Assembly: GCF_028863665.1 (NCBI RefSeq)
Contig: NZ_JARBFX010000001.1
Coordinates: forward strand, 591,401 to 655,400
Source of the DNA: Aquabacter sediminis
GTDB taxonomy: Bacteria > Pseudomonadota > Alphaproteobacteria > Rhizobiales > Xanthobacteraceae
DNA: 64,000 bases
Reading direction: 5' to 3'
The stretch's first letter is position 1. Each line of letters starts with the position of its first letter. Positions 49,499-60,277 of this stretch are shown here, one piece after another. The position numbers and the translations under genes were made by a program. The notes below the pieces were generated by a model. The model saw only the letters and a program-made list of their open reading frames with translations, was not told the DNA's origin and ran no database searches.

Positions 49499-51736
49499 TC
49501 AGGCGAAGCGGTTGTTGCGGGGGAAGCCCTTGGGCGGCAGGCGGCCGGAAGAGGCACGCTCGCCCTGCCAGTCGAGCAGGTCCGTCACGGTCCAGGTGCG
49601 GCCGGACGTATCTTCCCAGGTCAGGCCATCGGCGCGGGTGAACACCTTGGCATCGGACAAGCCACCCTCCTTGTAGCGCTGGAGGCGAAGGCCCCTGCCC
49701 CGGGTCATCTCAGGAACCTGGTTGAGTGGGAAGAGGAGCAGCTTTCGGTTGTCGCCGATCACCGCCACGGTGTCTCCGACCGCCGGGGTGACCACCATCG
49801 TGCGGTCCGGCGCGTCAACGGTGAGCACCTGCTTGCCCTTTCGGGTGGTGGCAAGGCACTCGTCGGAGGAGACGATGAAGCCACGGCCTTCCTTTGAGGC
49901 CACCAGGAGCCGCTGGGCGGGAACGTGGGGGAAGACCGACACGATGTCCGCCTCCTGCTCCAGGTCGATCATGAGGCGCAGCGGCTCGCCGTGGCCGCGC
50001 CCGCCGGGGAGTTTCGAGGCGTCCAGCGTGTAGAAGCGCCCATTGGTGGCGACCACCATGAGGCGCGACGTCGTCTCCGCATAAAAGGCATGCGCGAGGG
50101 TATCGTCGCCCTTGAACTGCAACCCGGTCACGTCCGGCTGGTGCCCCTTCAGGGCGCGGATCCAGCCCTTCTGAGACACCACGACCGTGATGGGCTCACG
50201 TTCCACCAGGGCTTCCGTAAAGGCATCCTCGTGCAGCACGGGAGCTGCGGCGAAGCTGGTGCGCCGGCGGCCGATCTCGGTTTCGGGGCCGTAGGTCTTG
50301 CGGGTCTGGCGGATCTCGCTGCCGATGGCCTTCCATTGCGCGGTCTCGGAGGCCACCAGCTTGTTGAGCTGGTCCTGCTCCTTGCTCAGCGCATCATGCT
50401 CCTTGCGGATCTCCATCTCTTCCAGCTTGCGCAGGGAGCGCAGGCGCATGTTGAGGATGGCCTCTGCCTGCACGTCGGAGAGCGAGAAGGTCCGCATCAA
50501 TTCGGCCTTCGGCTCGTCCTCCTCGCGGATGATGCGGATCACCTCGTCGAGATTGAGATAGGCGACGAGATAGCCGGCCAGAACTTCAAGGCGATGGGCG
50601 ATCTCACCCAAGCGGTGCCGTGAGCGGCGCAGCAAGACGTCTCGCCGGTGGGCGAGCCATTCCCGAAGGGCATCGGCGAGGGAGAGCACCTTGGGGACTT
50701 GCCCGCGCACCAGCACGTTCATGTTGAGCGGAATGCGCGCCTCAAGCTCGGTGAGCTTGAAGAGGCTTTCCATGAGCACTTCCGGGTCCACATTGCGGGC
50801 CCGCGGCTCCAGCACCAGGCGGATGTCCTCGGCCGACTCGTCGCGCACGTCGGCGAGCAGCGGCAGCTTCTTGTCGGTGAGGAGTTCCGCGATCTTCTCC
50901 ACCAGGCGGGACTTGGGCACGCCGTAGGGGATCTCTGTGACCACCACCAGATAGGTGCCCCGCCCCGTCTCCTCGCGCTCCCATCGGGCGCGCACGCGGA
51001 ACGAGCCGCGCCCGGTGGCATAGGCTTCGGCGACCCCGATGGGGTCTTCCACAAGCACGCCGCCGGTGGGGAAGTCCGGCCCCGGGACAAATTGCAGCAG
51101 GTCGGAGGCCGGCGCCTCCGGCCGGTCAAGCAGATAGAGGGCCGCATCCAGAAGCTCGGCGGCATTGTGGGGCGGGATGGAGGTGGCCATACCCACCGCG
51201 ATGCCCTGGGAGCCATTCGCCAGGAGATTGGGGAAGGCCGCCGGCAGGACCACCGGCTCCTCCTCCGACCCATCATAGGTCGGCCGGAAGTCCACCGCAT
51301 CGTCGTCGATCCCGTCCAGCAGCAGGCGGGCGGTCTCGGTCATGCGGGCTTCGGTGTAGCGCATGGCGGCGGCATTATCGCCGTCCACATTGCCGAAATT
51401 GCCCTGCCCATCCACGAGCGGGTAGCGCTGGGCAAAGTCCTGCGCGAGGCGGACCAAGGCGTCATAGACCGCCTGATCGCCATGGGGGTGGAACTTACCG
51501 ATGACGTCGCCCACCACGCGGGCACATTTCTTGAACCCAGTCCCCGGATCCAGCTTCAGCTGGCGCATGGCGTGGAGGATGCGCCGGTGCACCGGCTTCA
51601 GCCCGTCCCGCGCATCGGGAAGGGCCCGGTGCATGATGGTGGACAGGGCATAAGCAAGGTAACGCTCCTCAAGGGCGGTCTTGAGGGCGACCGGCTCGAT
51701 GGAACCTTCGCTGGGCGGGGGAGTGCGCTTGGCCAT
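49499..51736 (-). CDS. parC: DNA topoisomerase IV subunit A
   Basis: A 745-residue protein. [21 protein letters not shown] and [27 protein letters not shown] are the breakage-reunion domain motifs, and [10 protein letters not shown] contains the catalytic tyrosine. [22 protein letters not shown] is also typical. The C-terminal 230 residues form the shorter beta-pinwheel of ParC ([16 protein letters not shown]..., [19 protein letters not shown]) and lack the GyrA box QRRGGKG, so ParC rather than GyrA. With ParE it decatenates replicated chromosomes. Confidence 0.95.
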   Translation of the reverse strand: MAKRTPPPSEGSIEPVALKTALEERYLAYALSTIMHRALPDARDGLKPVHRRILHAMRQLKLDPGTGFKKCARVVGDVIGKFHPHGDQAVYDALVRLAQDFAQRYPLVDGQGNFGNVDGDNAAAMRYTEARMTETARLLLDGIDDDAVDFRPTYDGSEEEPVVLPAAFPNLLANGSQGIAVGMATSIPPHNAAELLDAALYLLDRPEAPASDLLQFVPGPDFPTGGVLVEDPIGVAEAYATGRGSFRVRARWEREETGRGTYLVVVTEIPYGVPKSRLVEKIAELLTDKKLPLLADVRDESAEDIRLVLEPRARNVDPEVLMESLFKLTELEARIPLNMNVLVRGQVPKVLSLADALREWLAHRRDVLLRRSRHRLGEIAHRLEVLAGYLVAYLNLDEVIRIIREEDEPKAELMRTFSLSDVQAEAILNMRLRSLRKLEEMEIRKEHDALSKEQDQLNKLVASETAQWKAIGSEIRQTRKTYGPETEIGRRRTSFAAAPVLHEDAFTEALVEREPITVVVSQKGWIRALKGHQPDVTGLQFKGDDTLAHAFYAETTSRLMVVATNGRFYTLDASKLPGGRGHGEPLRLMIDLEQEADIVSVFPHVPAQRLLVASKEGRGFIVSSDECLATTRKGKQVLTVDAPDRTMVVTPAVGDTVAVIGDNRKLLLFPLNQVPEMTRGRGLRLQRYKEGGLSDAKVFTRADGLTWEDTSGRTWTVTDLLDWQGERASSGRLPPKGFPRNNRFA

Positions 51737-52016
51737 GTGGTTCGACTAGCGCGCTCCAAAGCGACGCACAAGGCGCCATGTGAACACCGCACCGGTGCCC
51801 CAGCGTGAGCGCAACTTTGCCGCAAAGGCTGCGGGATGTATCCCTCGCCACCCTTGAAGTGAACGAGCATTCAGAGAAACGTCCATTTGCCAGCCCGCCG
51901 GATCCCGCGAATATCTTGCTTGTGCTCCAGATGGAACAAATCACGGACATCTTAGCTTTAGACACTCATAAGCAGCACCGAATGGTGCGCCATATCGCTT
52001 CGAAGGAGAAGCTGAG

Positions 52017-52349
52017 ATGAAACGTCTTGTTGTTGCTTGCTGTGGGGCTGCGGCACTTGGAATCGTCTCGCTCGCTGGCCAAGCCCAGGCCATGCCCCTG
52101 ACCCCCGCGCCGACGACCGCGCCCGCAGCCCAGCCGCTCGGCCTCGCCCAAGGTAATGTGACCGCCGAGCAGGTGGCGTGGCGCCGCGTCTGTCGTCCGG
52201 TGCGCTCGTGGTGGAATGGGCGGCCCGTCGTGGTGCAGCGCTGCAACCGTGTTTGGGTGGGTCCTCGCCCCGGCTGGCAAGGCTATGGTCCCCGGCCCGG
52301 GCCGCGTTATGGAAACTATTACGGCCCGCCGCCCCGCTGGTCCTACTGA
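52017..52349 (+). CDS. small exported Pro/Gly/Arg-rich protein
   Basis: A 110-residue protein with a signal peptide (VVACCGAAALGIVSLAGQAQA). The mature part is rich in Pro, Gly, Arg, Trp and Tyr (VSRPVRSWWNGRPVV-like segment with two Cys, and an ending in RPGPRYGNYYGPPPRW). Such proteins are frequent in Hyphomicrobiales as cell-surface or periplasmic products of unknown role. GGAG is placed seven bases before the ATG. It is alone between parC (divergent) and recO (convergent). The 280 bases upstream hold no other gene. Confidence 0.75.
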   Translation: MKRLVVACCGAAALGIVSLAGQAQAMPLTPAPTTAPAAQPLGLAQGNVTAEQVAWRRVCRPVRSWWNGRPVVVQRCNRVWVGPRPGWQGYGPRPGPRYGNYYGPPPRWSY

Positions 52350-52396
52350 CGGACGCGCTCAGCGGCCCGGAACTCACGTTCCGGGCCGTTGGCTCA

Positions 52397-53128
52397 TCAA
52401 ACGCGCGGTCCAGCGCGCCGCACGGCAGAGAGAAAGCCGGCGCGGGCCTCCGGAAGCCCCATCCCCCTCGGCTCGAACACCCTGCGGCCCAGAAAATATC
52501 CCGTCAGGCGAAAGGCATCTTCCAGGTCCGGCAAGGACGGGGGAACGATCGAGCCAATCAGGAAGGCTGGCAGCGGGAGCAGGACATCCGCATAGGGAGC
52601 GCCTGCATCTTCCGAGACCGCCCGTCCGGTCCGCGGGGAAACGTAGGTAAGATTATTGTTGCCGCCGGTGGCTGCGCAGCGCTGGAGCTCCAGGCCGAAT
52701 CCCAGTTCGGCAAGCAAGGCGAGCTCAAACCGGGCCAGCAATTCCCCCGCGGCCAAGGGCTCGGTGAAGGCATCCAGGATGGCGTCGAGGACGCCATAGA
52801 GCCCGGGATGAGGATCGCGCTCCGGCAAGAGGTGCAGCAAAGCGGATATGTAGGTGACGCCGAACGCCCCATGGGCTGCCGCCATCAGGCGGCCCGCCCG
52901 CTCCTCCAGTGGCTCGAGAGAGAGCAGTCCCAATTGTTCCGGCACCCGAGCGCGCCACACTGCCCGCACCTTGTTGCCGGGCTGAACCACCGGCGCCTGC
53001 CGTCGAGATAGTCCACCTCGCACCAAGCCCAGATGCCGGCCGCGGGCCTGCGTCATCAGTTCGACGACGGCACTGCTCTCACCGTGCCGCCGGACGCCAA
53101 TGACGATGCCCTCGTCGATCCATTCCAC
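52397..53128 (-). CDS. recO: DNA repair protein RecO
   Basis: A 243-residue protein. The N-terminal OB-fold (EGIVIGVRRHGESSAVVELMTQARGRHLGLVRGG) and the helical C-terminal part (ERDPHPGLYGVLDAILDAF, LLARFELALLAELGFGLELQRCAATG) match RecO, which loads RecA onto SSB-covered DNA with RecR. A full zinc-binding Cys set is not obvious, as in other alphaproteobacterial RecO proteins. It follows era by 17 bases on the same strand and ends the rnc-era-recO run. Confidence 0.93.
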   Translation of the reverse strand: MEWIDEGIVIGVRRHGESSAVVELMTQARGRHLGLVRGGLSRRQAPVVQPGNKVRAVWRARVPEQLGLLSLEPLEERAGRLMAAAHGAFGVTYISALLHLLPERDPHPGLYGVLDAILDAFTEPLAAGELLARFELALLAELGFGLELQRCAATGGNNNLTYVSPRTGRAVSEDAGAPYADVLLPLPAFLIGSIVPPSLPDLEDAFRLTGYFLGRRVFEPRGMGLPEARAGFLSAVRRAGPRV

Positions 53129-53145
53129 GGCAGCCTCGGTTTGTC

Positions 53146-54087
53146 TCAGTCCCCTCTGGGGAATTCCAGCCCCATTTCGCGATAGCGCTCCGGATCATCC
53201 GCCCAATTCTCTCGCACCTTCACGAACAGGAAGAGATGAACGGGAGCCTCGACGATTTCGGAAATCTCGGCCCGGGCTTCCGACGAGATGGTCTTGATGG
53301 CGCTGCCGCCCTTGCCCAGCACGATCTTGCGCTGGCTTTCGCGCTCCACATAGATGGTCTGCTCGATCCGCACCGACCCGTCACGCAACTGCTTCCAGCT
53401 CTCGGTCTCAACGGTGGAGCGGTACGGGAGTTCGTCGTGCAGGCGCAGGAACATCTTCTCGCGGGTGATCTCGGCCGCCAGCATGCGCATGGGCGCATCC
53501 GTGATCTGGTCCTCCGGATAAAGCCACGGGCCGAAAGGCACGGAACCTGCAAACCAGGCCTTCACGTCGTCGACGCCGTCACCCGTCAGAGCGGAAACCA
53601 TGAACACCTTGTCAAAGGCCAGGCGGCCGGTGAGTTCAGTCACCAATGCCAGCAAGGTGTCGCGGCGGATGAGGTCGATCTTGTTCAGGATCAGTGCGCG
53701 CGGCCGGCGGACTTCGCCGAGCGACTTCAGGATGGCTTCCACATCCTCGTCCAGGCCACGCTTGGCATCCACCAGGAGGGCGACGAGGTCCGCATCCGAG
53801 GCGCTGGTCCAGGCGGTGGACACCATGGCCCGCTCTAGGCGCCGCTTGGGCGAAAAGATGCCGGGCGTATCCACCAGGATCACCTGCGCCGCGCCATCAA
53901 GGAGAATGCCCCGGACAATGGCCCGAGTCGTCTGCACCTTGTGCGAGACAATGGACACCTTGGTACCCACCAACGCATTGGTCAGCGTGGATTTTCCAGC
54001 ATTGGGGGCGCCCAGCAATGCGACAAAGCCGCAGCGAGTGGGCTCCGGCGCGGTGGGCGATTCTTCGGTGTGGTTCGTGTCACTCAT
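53146..54087 (-). CDS. era: GTPase Era
   Basis: A 313-residue protein for small-subunit ribosome assembly and 16S rRNA 3' end binding. G1 is ALLGAPNAGKSTLTNAL, G3 VDTPGIF, G4 NKIDLI and G5 SALTG; the C-terminal KH domain has the motif IVLGKGGSAIKTISSEAR. The start overlaps the stop of rnc in ATGA, so translation is coupled. Length and motif set are normal. The N-terminal 20 residues (MSDTNHTEESPTAPEPTRCG) form a short extra tail. Confidence 0.96.
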   Translation of the reverse strand: MSDTNHTEESPTAPEPTRCGFVALLGAPNAGKSTLTNALVGTKVSIVSHKVQTTRAIVRGILLDGAAQVILVDTPGIFSPKRRLERAMVSTAWTSASDADLVALLVDAKRGLDEDVEAILKSLGEVRRPRALILNKIDLIRRDTLLALVTELTGRLAFDKVFMVSALTGDGVDDVKAWFAGSVPFGPWLYPEDQITDAPMRMLAAEITREKMFLRLHDELPYRSTVETESWKQLRDGSVRIEQTIYVERESQRKIVLGKGGSAIKTISSEARAEISEIVEAPVHLFLFVKVRENWADDPERYREMGLEFPRGD

Positions 54088-54794
54088 GTCTTGTCCCCGG
54101 CGCTCACGCCTTCCCTGGCAAGGAAAGCGGAGGCTGCCGCCTTCTGCGCCGCCTGCTTCGACTGACCCTGCGCCTCTGCGGGCTCAAGCCCGGGCAATTC
54201 CACGCTGACGGAGAAGACCGGTGCATGGTCGGGCCCCGAGCGTGCCACTTCGCGATAAACCGGAGGGGGCAACCCGCGGCCCTGGGCCCACTCCTGCAGC
54301 ACGGTCTTGGGGTCGCGCAACGGGCGCTTGGGCGCCTCGAGCCGGGACCGCCAGAACCGCTCCACCAGAGCATGGGCCGCCGGATAGCCGCCGTCCAGAT
54401 AGACCGCCGCCACCACCGCCTCGGCCACATCGGCCAGGATGGTCCGCCGCTTGCGGGCACCGGACTGGGCTTCGCCCGTCCCGACCCGGATCAGGCTCCC
54501 CACACCCATGTCCTCCGCCACCTCGGCGCAGGCTTCCTCGCGCACCAGATCCGCAAGGCGGCGGGACAGTTCGCCCTCCTCCGCGCCGGGAAAAGCGTCA
54601 TAGAGCATGTGGGAGACGATGCTCCCCAGCACATGGTCGCCGAGGAACTCCAGGCGCTGATAGGACCGCACGCGGGGCGCATTGCCCTTCACGGCGCTGA
54701 TGTGGGTCAGCGCCAGCTCGATCAGAGCGGGGTCGGAGAAGGGATGGCCGATGCGGGCCTCGAACGCGGCCAGGTCGCCGCCCCCGCCGCTCAT
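54084..54794 (-). CDS. rnc: ribonuclease III
   Basis: A 236-residue endonuclease cutting double-stranded RNA, for example in rRNA maturation. The signature helix reads QRLEFLGDHVLGSIV, with the catalytic Glu and Asp kept (the usual ERLEFLGDSVL has small changes), and the second acidic site is LADVAEAVVAAVYLDGG. The C-terminal dsRNA-binding domain is DPKTVLQEWAQGRGLPPPVY to SKQAAQKAAASAFL. The start at 54794 gives a four-base ATGA overlap with lepB; a longer frame into lepB is unlikely. Confidence 0.95.
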   Translation of the reverse strand: MSGGGGDLAAFEARIGHPFSDPALIELALTHISAVKGNAPRVRSYQRLEFLGDHVLGSIVSHMLYDAFPGAEEGELSRRLADLVREEACAEVAEDMGVGSLIRVGTGEAQSGARKRRTILADVAEAVVAAVYLDGGYPAAHALVERFWRSRLEAPKRPLRDPKTVLQEWAQGRGLPPPVYREVARSGPDHAPVFSVSVELPGLEPAEAQGQSKQAAQKAAASAFLAREGVSAGDKT

Positions 54795-55543
54795 CGGACG
54801 ATCGTGAACAGGCGCGACCAGCGCACCGTCCAGGGCCATCTCCAGAACTGCCAGGCAGGAGCGTGCTCACCCACCGAGAAGAAGATGATCTGCGCCTTGC
54901 CGATGAGATTCTCGTAAGGCACGTACCCCACTTGGCTTAGCACCCGGCTGTCGGCCGAATTGTCCCGGTTGTCGCCCATCATGAAGAAGTGGCCGGCCGG
55001 CACCTGGTAGACCTGGGTGTTGTCGTAAAAGCCGTTGTCCACCAGGTCGAGGGTTTCGTAGGAGACGCCGTTGGGCAAGGTCTCCTTCCAGCGCTTGACC
55101 GGCACCTCGCGGCCGCTGCCATCGTCCTGCATGACGTCGGGCAGGCGCTCGCGCTTCACGGGGGCCCCGTTGATGTGCAACAGACCGTTGATCATCTGGA
55201 TGCGGTCGCCGGGCAGGCCCACCACGCGCTTGATATAGTCGGTCTCGTTGTCCTTGGGCAGCTTGAACACCACCACGTCGCCCCGCTGCGGATCGGCGCC
55301 CATGATGCGGCCCGAGAACAGATTGGGCGAGAAGGGAATGGAGAAGCGTGAATAGCCGTAGCTGAACTTGGAGACGAACAGGTAGTCGCCGATCAGCAGC
55401 GTGTCCTTCATGGAGCCGGAAGGAATATTGAACGGCTGGAACAGGAAAGTCCGGATCACCAAGGCGATGAGAAGCGCATGGAAGATCACACGGACGGTTT
55501 CAAGGAAGCCGCCTTCCTTCTTGGAATCGCTGGTAGATGTCAT
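54791..55543 (-). CDS. lepB: signal peptidase I
   Basis: A 250-residue inner-membrane protease that removes signal peptides. One N-terminal membrane helix (VIFHALLIALVIRTFLFQPF) leads into FNIPSGSMKDTLLIGDYLFV with the catalytic serine; YIKRVVGLPGDRIQ carries the catalytic lysine; and GHFFMMGDNRDNSADSR is box E. The ATG at 55543 is used because MTSTSDSKKEGGF precedes the helix as in relatives. First gene of the lepB-rnc-era-recO run, which explains why secretion and RNA processing genes are coupled here as in many alphaproteobacteria. Confidence 0.95.
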   Translation of the reverse strand: MTSTSDSKKEGGFLETVRVIFHALLIALVIRTFLFQPFNIPSGSMKDTLLIGDYLFVSKFSYGYSRFSIPFSPNLFSGRIMGADPQRGDVVVFKLPKDNETDYIKRVVGLPGDRIQMINGLLHINGAPVKRERLPDVMQDDGSGREVPVKRWKETLPNGVSYETLDLVDNGFYDNTQVYQVPAGHFFMMGDNRDNSADSRVLSQVGYVPYENLIGKAQIIFFSVGEHAPAWQFWRWPWTVRWSRLFTIVR

Positions 55544-55716
55544 AGACCGTCCGGTTGTCCCAAGGCTCTGGAGGCGGCGCGAGGTGCGCGCTCCGTTGCA
55601 CAGCCGCACCATACCGCCGGAAAATCAAGCCGGCCATGCGGTCGCACTTCTATAGACGCTTCGGCGGGGGCGGGCAATGGAACCCGCTTTCCCTGCGCGC
55701 TCGTACAATAACACGC

Positions 55717-56589
55717 CTAGCGCACCTCGATTTGCGACAGACTTGCCGGGTCCTTCTCCAGGCGCCGACGCAATTCGGCCAGCACGGCAAGGTTGCCGTT
55801 TCGGTAGCTCAGTTGTCCCACATGCAGCCAGGTGTCGAAAACCAGGTGCAGATGCTCTTCACCTCCAATCACAACAACGCCTTCGCCCACCTTGGCCGGG
55901 ACAAATCGTGCCTCATCCATGTGGCGGTAGAGCGTGCCCCACATGCGCCCGCCCGTATCCAGGCCCAGCATGCGGTCGGTACCGAAATTGATCTTGGACG
56001 GCTTGATGCGGTCGACATCGAACACGGCAAAGCCCGGCCAGAGGTACCAGGCGCGGGACGCGTCCTGCCGCCGGACGTAGCCGTAGCAGGCTTGGCCCTT
56101 TATTTTCTCAGCGAAATCATAGCCTTGAAGAGGGACAAGGTCATGGTCGAGGGTAGCGAACCGGCGCACTCCAGCGGGCAGGATGAGGTTGCGCAGCACC
56201 CAGTTCAGGGCGGTGGCGTGCGAGCGGGAGGAGTGGAACTTCACCAGGGGCGCCTTGGGCAGGCGGCAATAGATGCGGCCGGCCTGCGCGCAGAAGGCGC
56301 GGATCTTGCGGGAGGCCTCCGGCTCGGTAGAATTATCACACACCACCAAGGGGATAGCGGGCGTGAGCCGGGCCATGGCATCGGACAGAACCGCGATGGC
56401 TTCAGGGATGTTGAAGGCGACGGTGAAGGCGATGACGGGGGCGTCCAGCGCCCGGATGGCTGCCACCGCAGCGGCCTGATCGGCGCTGCGCTTGCGATAA
56501 TGAATCGCGTCAAGCACTTGATAACGCAGGTGGAAAATGCCGCGCTGGAGCGGCCCGCCCAGGACGATGTCTCGAAACGTCAAACCCAC
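55717..56589 (-). CDS. GT-A-like glycosyltransferase family protein
   Basis: A 290-residue protein. PVIAFTVAFNIPEAIAVL and IPLVVCDNSTEP form the nucleotide-sugar-binding start of a GT-A fold, and RFATLDHDLVPLQGYDF contains a DxD-like motif (DHD). Later segments (YLWPGFAVFDVDRIK, LDTGGRMWGTLY, GEEHLHLVFDTWLHVGQLSYRN) are typical of uncharacterised glycosyltransferases. It has no signal peptide. It lies between acpS and lepB on the same strand, an insertion relative to the usual acpS-lepB order. Acceptor unknown. Confidence 0.72.
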   Translation of the reverse strand: MGLTFRDIVLGGPLQRGIFHLRYQVLDAIHYRKRSADQAAAVAAIRALDAPVIAFTVAFNIPEAIAVLSDAMARLTPAIPLVVCDNSTEPEASRKIRAFCAQAGRIYCRLPKAPLVKFHSSRSHATALNWVLRNLILPAGVRRFATLDHDLVPLQGYDFAEKIKGQACYGYVRRQDASRAWYLWPGFAVFDVDRIKPSKINFGTDRMLGLDTGGRMWGTLYRHMDEARFVPAKVGEGVVVIGGEEHLHLVFDTWLHVGQLSYRNGNLAVLAELRRRLEKDPASLSQIEVR

Positions 56590-56755
56590 TGCCTGTTGCT
56601 CCCGCCCCTGCGCGCCGTGCGCGCCGCCCCGCGCCGAACGGACCTTATCTCCGCCTCGCCCATGTTCCGGCCGAGTTCATCGCTGATCCCATAGCACAGG
56701 GGGCGAGGTGTGCGCTCCTCTCCCCTGTTCGGGTGGAATTCAGGTGCCGGCCGCC

Positions 56756-57157
56756 TCACCGGACGGGGTTTGCCGAGATGATCACATGGGCGGCGCAGAG
56801 CGGTCCTTCGTCGGTGATCGAGAGGTCAATCTGCGCTTCATATCCTTCTGGAATCAACGACTTGAGCCGCTCCGCGGCGCCGCCGGTGAGCCGCAAGGTG
56901 GGCTTTCCGGAGGGCAGGTTGACCACGCCCATGTCCCGCCAGAAGACCCCATGGCTCAGTCCCGTCCCCAGGGCCTTGGCGCAGGCCTCCTTGGCGGCAA
57001 ACCGCTTGGCATAGGTCTCCACCCGGCGGGCGCGACGGTCGGCCTTGGCCCGCTCCTCGGGGGTGAAAATCCTGTCCAGGAAACGGTTTCCGAACCGTTC
57101 GATGGACTTGGCGATGCGCCGGGCGTCGGTGAAATCGGAGCCGGTGCCGATAATCAT
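56756..57157 (-). CDS. acpS: holo-[acyl-carrier-protein] synthase
   Basis: A 133-residue enzyme that transfers 4'-phosphopantetheine from CoA to acyl carrier protein. [20 protein letters not shown] is the start motif with the metal-binding Asp; [19 protein letters not shown] contains the conserved KE-K motif. Length fits the AcpS type. Its ATG overlaps the pdxJ stop in ATGA, so both are coupled. Confidence 0.96.
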   Translation of the reverse strand: MIIGTGSDFTDARRIAKSIERFGNRFLDRIFTPEERAKADRRARRVETYAKRFAAKEACAKALGTGLSHGVFWRDMGVVNLPSGKPTLRLTGGAAERLKSLIPEGYEAQIDLSITDEGPLCAAHVIISANPVR

Positions 57158-57918
57158 GCGGCCTGTTCCTTTCCGTCCCCCCGTCCCTCTGCGATGACCT
57201 CGCGCATGCGCCGAACAGCGCCTTCGAGGCCGGTGAACAAGGCTTCGCCCACCAGGAAGTGGCCGATATTCAGCTCGAGGATCTGCGGAATCCCAGCCAT
57301 GATTCGCGCGGTCTCGAAATTGAGCCCGTGGCCCCCATGCACCTCCAGGCCGAGCCCCTCCGCCTGACGGGCCCCCTGGGTGAGGCGGGCCAGCTCTCCC
57401 TCGGCTTCCCCCACCTGCCCCTCGGCCAGGAGGTCGCACCAGGCGCCGGTGTGCAGCTCGACGATGTCGGCGCTGAGGGCCGAGGCGGCGGCGATCTGGC
57501 GGGGGTCGGCGGCGATGAAGAGGGAGACCCGGATGCCGGCCGCCTTCAGGGCGGCGATCTTGGGCCCGAGCTCGGCCTGCTGGCCGGCGGCATCGAGCCC
57601 GCCCTCGGTGGTGCGTTCCTCGCGCCGCTCGGGCACGAGGCAGCAGGCGTGGGGCTGCGTGGCCAGCGCGATGGCGACCATCTCGTCGGTGGCGGCCATC
57701 TCGAAATTCAGCGGCAGGGGGATCTGCGCCTTGAGCCGCGCCATGTCGCCATCGCGGATGTGGCGGCGGTCCTCGCGCAGATGGGCGGTGATGCCGTCGG
57801 CGCCGGCGGCCATGGCGAGGGCGGCGGCGCGCACCGGGTCGGGATGGACGCCGCCGCGGGCATTGCGGACGGTCGCCACGTGGTCGATGTTCACTCCGAG
57901 GCGGACCGGCCTGTGCAT
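57154..57918 (-). CDS. pdxJ: pyridoxine 5'-phosphate synthase
   Basis: A 254-residue TIM-barrel enzyme that joins 1-deoxyxylulose 5-phosphate and aminoacetone phosphate to form [21 protein letters not shown] is the signature start; [29 protein letters not shown] and [13 protein letters not shown] supply the active site, and [14 protein letters not shown] is the end motif. It follows the rsh gene by 18 bases and overlaps acpS by four bases. Frequent in this order in alphaproteobacteria. Confidence 0.96.
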   Translation of the reverse strand: MHRPVRLGVNIDHVATVRNARGGVHPDPVRAAALAMAAGADGITAHLREDRRHIRDGDMARLKAQIPLPLNFEMAATDEMVAIALATQPHACCLVPERREERTTEGGLDAAGQQAELGPKIAALKAAGIRVSLFIAADPRQIAAASALSADIVELHTGAWCDLLAEGQVGEAEGELARLTQGARQAEGLGLEVHGGHGLNFETARIMAGIPQILELNIGHFLVGEALFTGLEGAVRRMREVIAEGRGDGKEQAA

Positions 57919-57936
57919 CCCAAAACTCCTGACGGC

Positions 57937-60150
57937 TCAGCCATTGAGGCGCGCCACGCTCGACACCGTCGGCCGCTTGCGCAGGTCGGACATGATGGCA
58001 TTGAGGTGGCGCAGGTCGAAGACGCCGAGATCGATCACCAGTTCGTGGAAGTCCGGCGAGCGCGAGCGCATCTGGATTCCCTCGATATTGGCGTTGCGGT
58101 CGGCGATGACGGTGGCGATCTGGGCCAGCGCCCCCGGCTCGTTGACGGAGGTCACCACGATCTGGGCGGGAAAGCGCCCCTCGCTCAGTTCGTCCACGTC
58201 CCAGCGCACGTCCAGCCAGCGCTCGGGAGTGTCCTCGAACTGCTGGAGGGCCTTGGACTGGATGGGATAGATGGTGATGCCCACGCCTGGCGTGAGGATG
58301 CCGACGATCCGGTCTCCCGGTACGGCGCCGCCCTCCTGCGCGAAGCGCACGGGCAGTTCGCCATTGATGCCGCGAATGGGAATGGCGGTGGCATCGTCCT
58401 CGGGCGCGTCGGGGATCTTGAACTTGAGGTTCTGTCCGCGCTTCAGCTCGAACCACCCCTCCCCTTGCGGCGCCTTGTTGCCGCCGGAGCGGTCTTCCAG
58501 GCGGGGAGCGTTCCAGTCGGGATGAACGGCGCGGATGAGGTCATCCGGCTTGATCTCCCCGCGCCCCACCGCCGCGAACACATCCTCAAGGGAGGTGCGG
58601 GCGAGGCGCGGCATGGCCTTGGTCAGGGCCTCGTCGGAGAAGATCTTGCCGGCGCGGGCGAAATTGCGCTCCGCGATCTTGCGGCCAAGGCCGGCATATT
58701 GGGCGCGGACGGCGGCGCGGGTGGCGCGGCGCACGGCGGCCCGCGCCTTTCCGGTGACGGCGATGGTCTCCCACGCCCCTGGCGGGGTCTGGGCCTTGGA
58801 GGTGATGATCTCCACCTCGTCGCCATTCTTCAGTTCCGACACCAGCGGCGCCACCGTGCCGTTGATCTTGCAGCCCACCGCGGTGTTGCCGACATCCGTG
58901 TGCACGGCATAGGCAAAGTCGATGGGCGTCGCCCGGCGCGGCAGGGCGATCAGGCGGCCCTTGGGGGTGAAGCAGAAGACCTGGTCGTGGAACAGTTCGA
59001 GCTTGGTGTGTTCCAGGAACTCTTCCGGGCTGAGGCCCTGGGAGAGGTTCTCGATGGTCTTGCGCAGCCAGGCATAGGCCCGGCTCTCATTGGACAGGAT
59101 GACCGGCTGTTCGTCCGACCCATCCTTGTAGAGGGCATGGGCGGCGATGCCGTATTCGGCGATGTCGTCCATGTCGCGGGTGCGGATCTGCAGTTCCACG
59201 CGCTGGCGCCGGGGGCCGATGACGGTGGTGTGGAGCGAGCGATAGTCGTTAGGCTTGGGGGTGGAGATGTAGTCCTTGAAGCGGCCGGGGACGATGGGCC
59301 ACTTGGTGTGGACGATGCCGAGGGCGCGGTAGCAATCCTCCACCGAGGAGACGATGACGCGGAAGCCATAGAGATCGGACAATTGCTCGAACCCGATGGC
59401 CTTGCGCTCCATCTTGCCCCAGATGGAGTAAGGCCGCTTCTCGCGTCCCTTCACCAGCGCGGTGATCTCGCGCCGCGCCAGTTCGTCATGCAGCTCGCGC
59501 TCGATCTCCTCCACCAGGGGGCCGTTGCGCTCGCGCAGTTCCGATACGCGCACGGTGATGGATTCGTAGGCCTCGGGCGACAACTGGCGAAAGGACAGCT
59601 CCTCCAGCTCCTCGCGCATGTCCTGCATGCCCATGCGGGCGGCGAGCGGGGCGTAGATGTCCAGGGTTTCCTGGGCCACCCGGTCGCGCTTTTCCTGCGG
59701 CACGTATTTCAGCGTGCGCATGTTGTGCAGGCGGTCGGCGAGCTTCACCAGCAGCACGCGCACGTCGTCGGCGATGGCGAGGAGCAGCTTGCGCAGGTTT
59801 TCCGCCTGCTTGGCCTGCTTGGAGACCAGATCCAGCTTCTTGATCTTGGTCAGGCCCTCCACCAGCTGTGCGATCTGGGTGCCGAACAGGCGCTCGATCT
59901 CGGCCTTGGTGGCGCCGGTATCCTCGATGGTGTCGTGGAGCAAGGCGGCCACGATTGTGGCGTCGTCCAGCTCCAGGTCCGTGAGGATGGCCGCCACTTC
60001 CAGCGGGTGGGAGAAATAGGGATCGCCGGAGGCGCGCACCTGGGAGCCATGCGCGCGCATGGCATAGACATAGGCTCGATCGAGCAGCGCCTCGTCGGTG
60101 TTCGGATTATACCGACGGACGCGCTCCACGAGTTCGTACTGGCGCATCAT
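57937..60150 (-). CDS. rsh: RelA/SpoT homologue, bifunctional (p)ppGpp synthetase/hydrolase
   Basis: A 737-residue stringent-response enzyme. The hydrolase domain has [17 protein letters not shown] and [10 protein letters not shown] (HD); the synthetase domain has [19 protein letters not shown] and [25 protein letters not shown] domain ([25 protein letters not shown]) and a C-terminal ACT domain (ITIYPIQSK..., [19 protein letters not shown]) follow. Intact HD suggests both activities. Single-copy Rsh is standard in alphaproteobacteria. It heads the rsh-pdxJ-acpS run. Confidence 0.96.
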   Translation of the reverse strand: MMRQYELVERVRRYNPNTDEALLDRAYVYAMRAHGSQVRASGDPYFSHPLEVAAILTDLELDDATIVAALLHDTIEDTGATKAEIERLFGTQIAQLVEGLTKIKKLDLVSKQAKQAENLRKLLLAIADDVRVLLVKLADRLHNMRTLKYVPQEKRDRVAQETLDIYAPLAARMGMQDMREELEELSFRQLSPEAYESITVRVSELRERNGPLVEEIERELHDELARREITALVKGREKRPYSIWGKMERKAIGFEQLSDLYGFRVIVSSVEDCYRALGIVHTKWPIVPGRFKDYISTPKPNDYRSLHTTVIGPRRQRVELQIRTRDMDDIAEYGIAAHALYKDGSDEQPVILSNESRAYAWLRKTIENLSQGLSPEEFLEHTKLELFHDQVFCFTPKGRLIALPRRATPIDFAYAVHTDVGNTAVGCKINGTVAPLVSELKNGDEVEIITSKAQTPPGAWETIAVTGKARAAVRRATRAAVRAQYAGLGRKIAERNFARAGKIFSDEALTKAMPRLARTSLEDVFAAVGRGEIKPDDLIRAVHPDWNAPRLEDRSGGNKAPQGEGWFELKRGQNLKFKIPDAPEDDATAIPIRGINGELPVRFAQEGGAVPGDRIVGILTPGVGITIYPIQSKALQQFEDTPERWLDVRWDVDELSEGRFPAQIVVTSVNEPGALAQIATVIADRNANIEGIQMRSRSPDFHELVIDLGVFDLRHLNAIMSDLRKRPTVSSVARLNG

Positions 60151-60277
60151 GGCCGAACGGACCGCCGAAGACTGAGAAGACGGGTGTCACCCGCCCTGGA
60201 GTTTCTCCAAGGTTATCACGAACGGGGCGGTCCGGCGCAAGGGACGGCGCCGGCAAATCCAAAAATGCATAGCTGCG

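Noticed and set aside
50648..51808. Plus-strand frame opposite parC
   Set aside because: No domain; explained by codon bias of parC.
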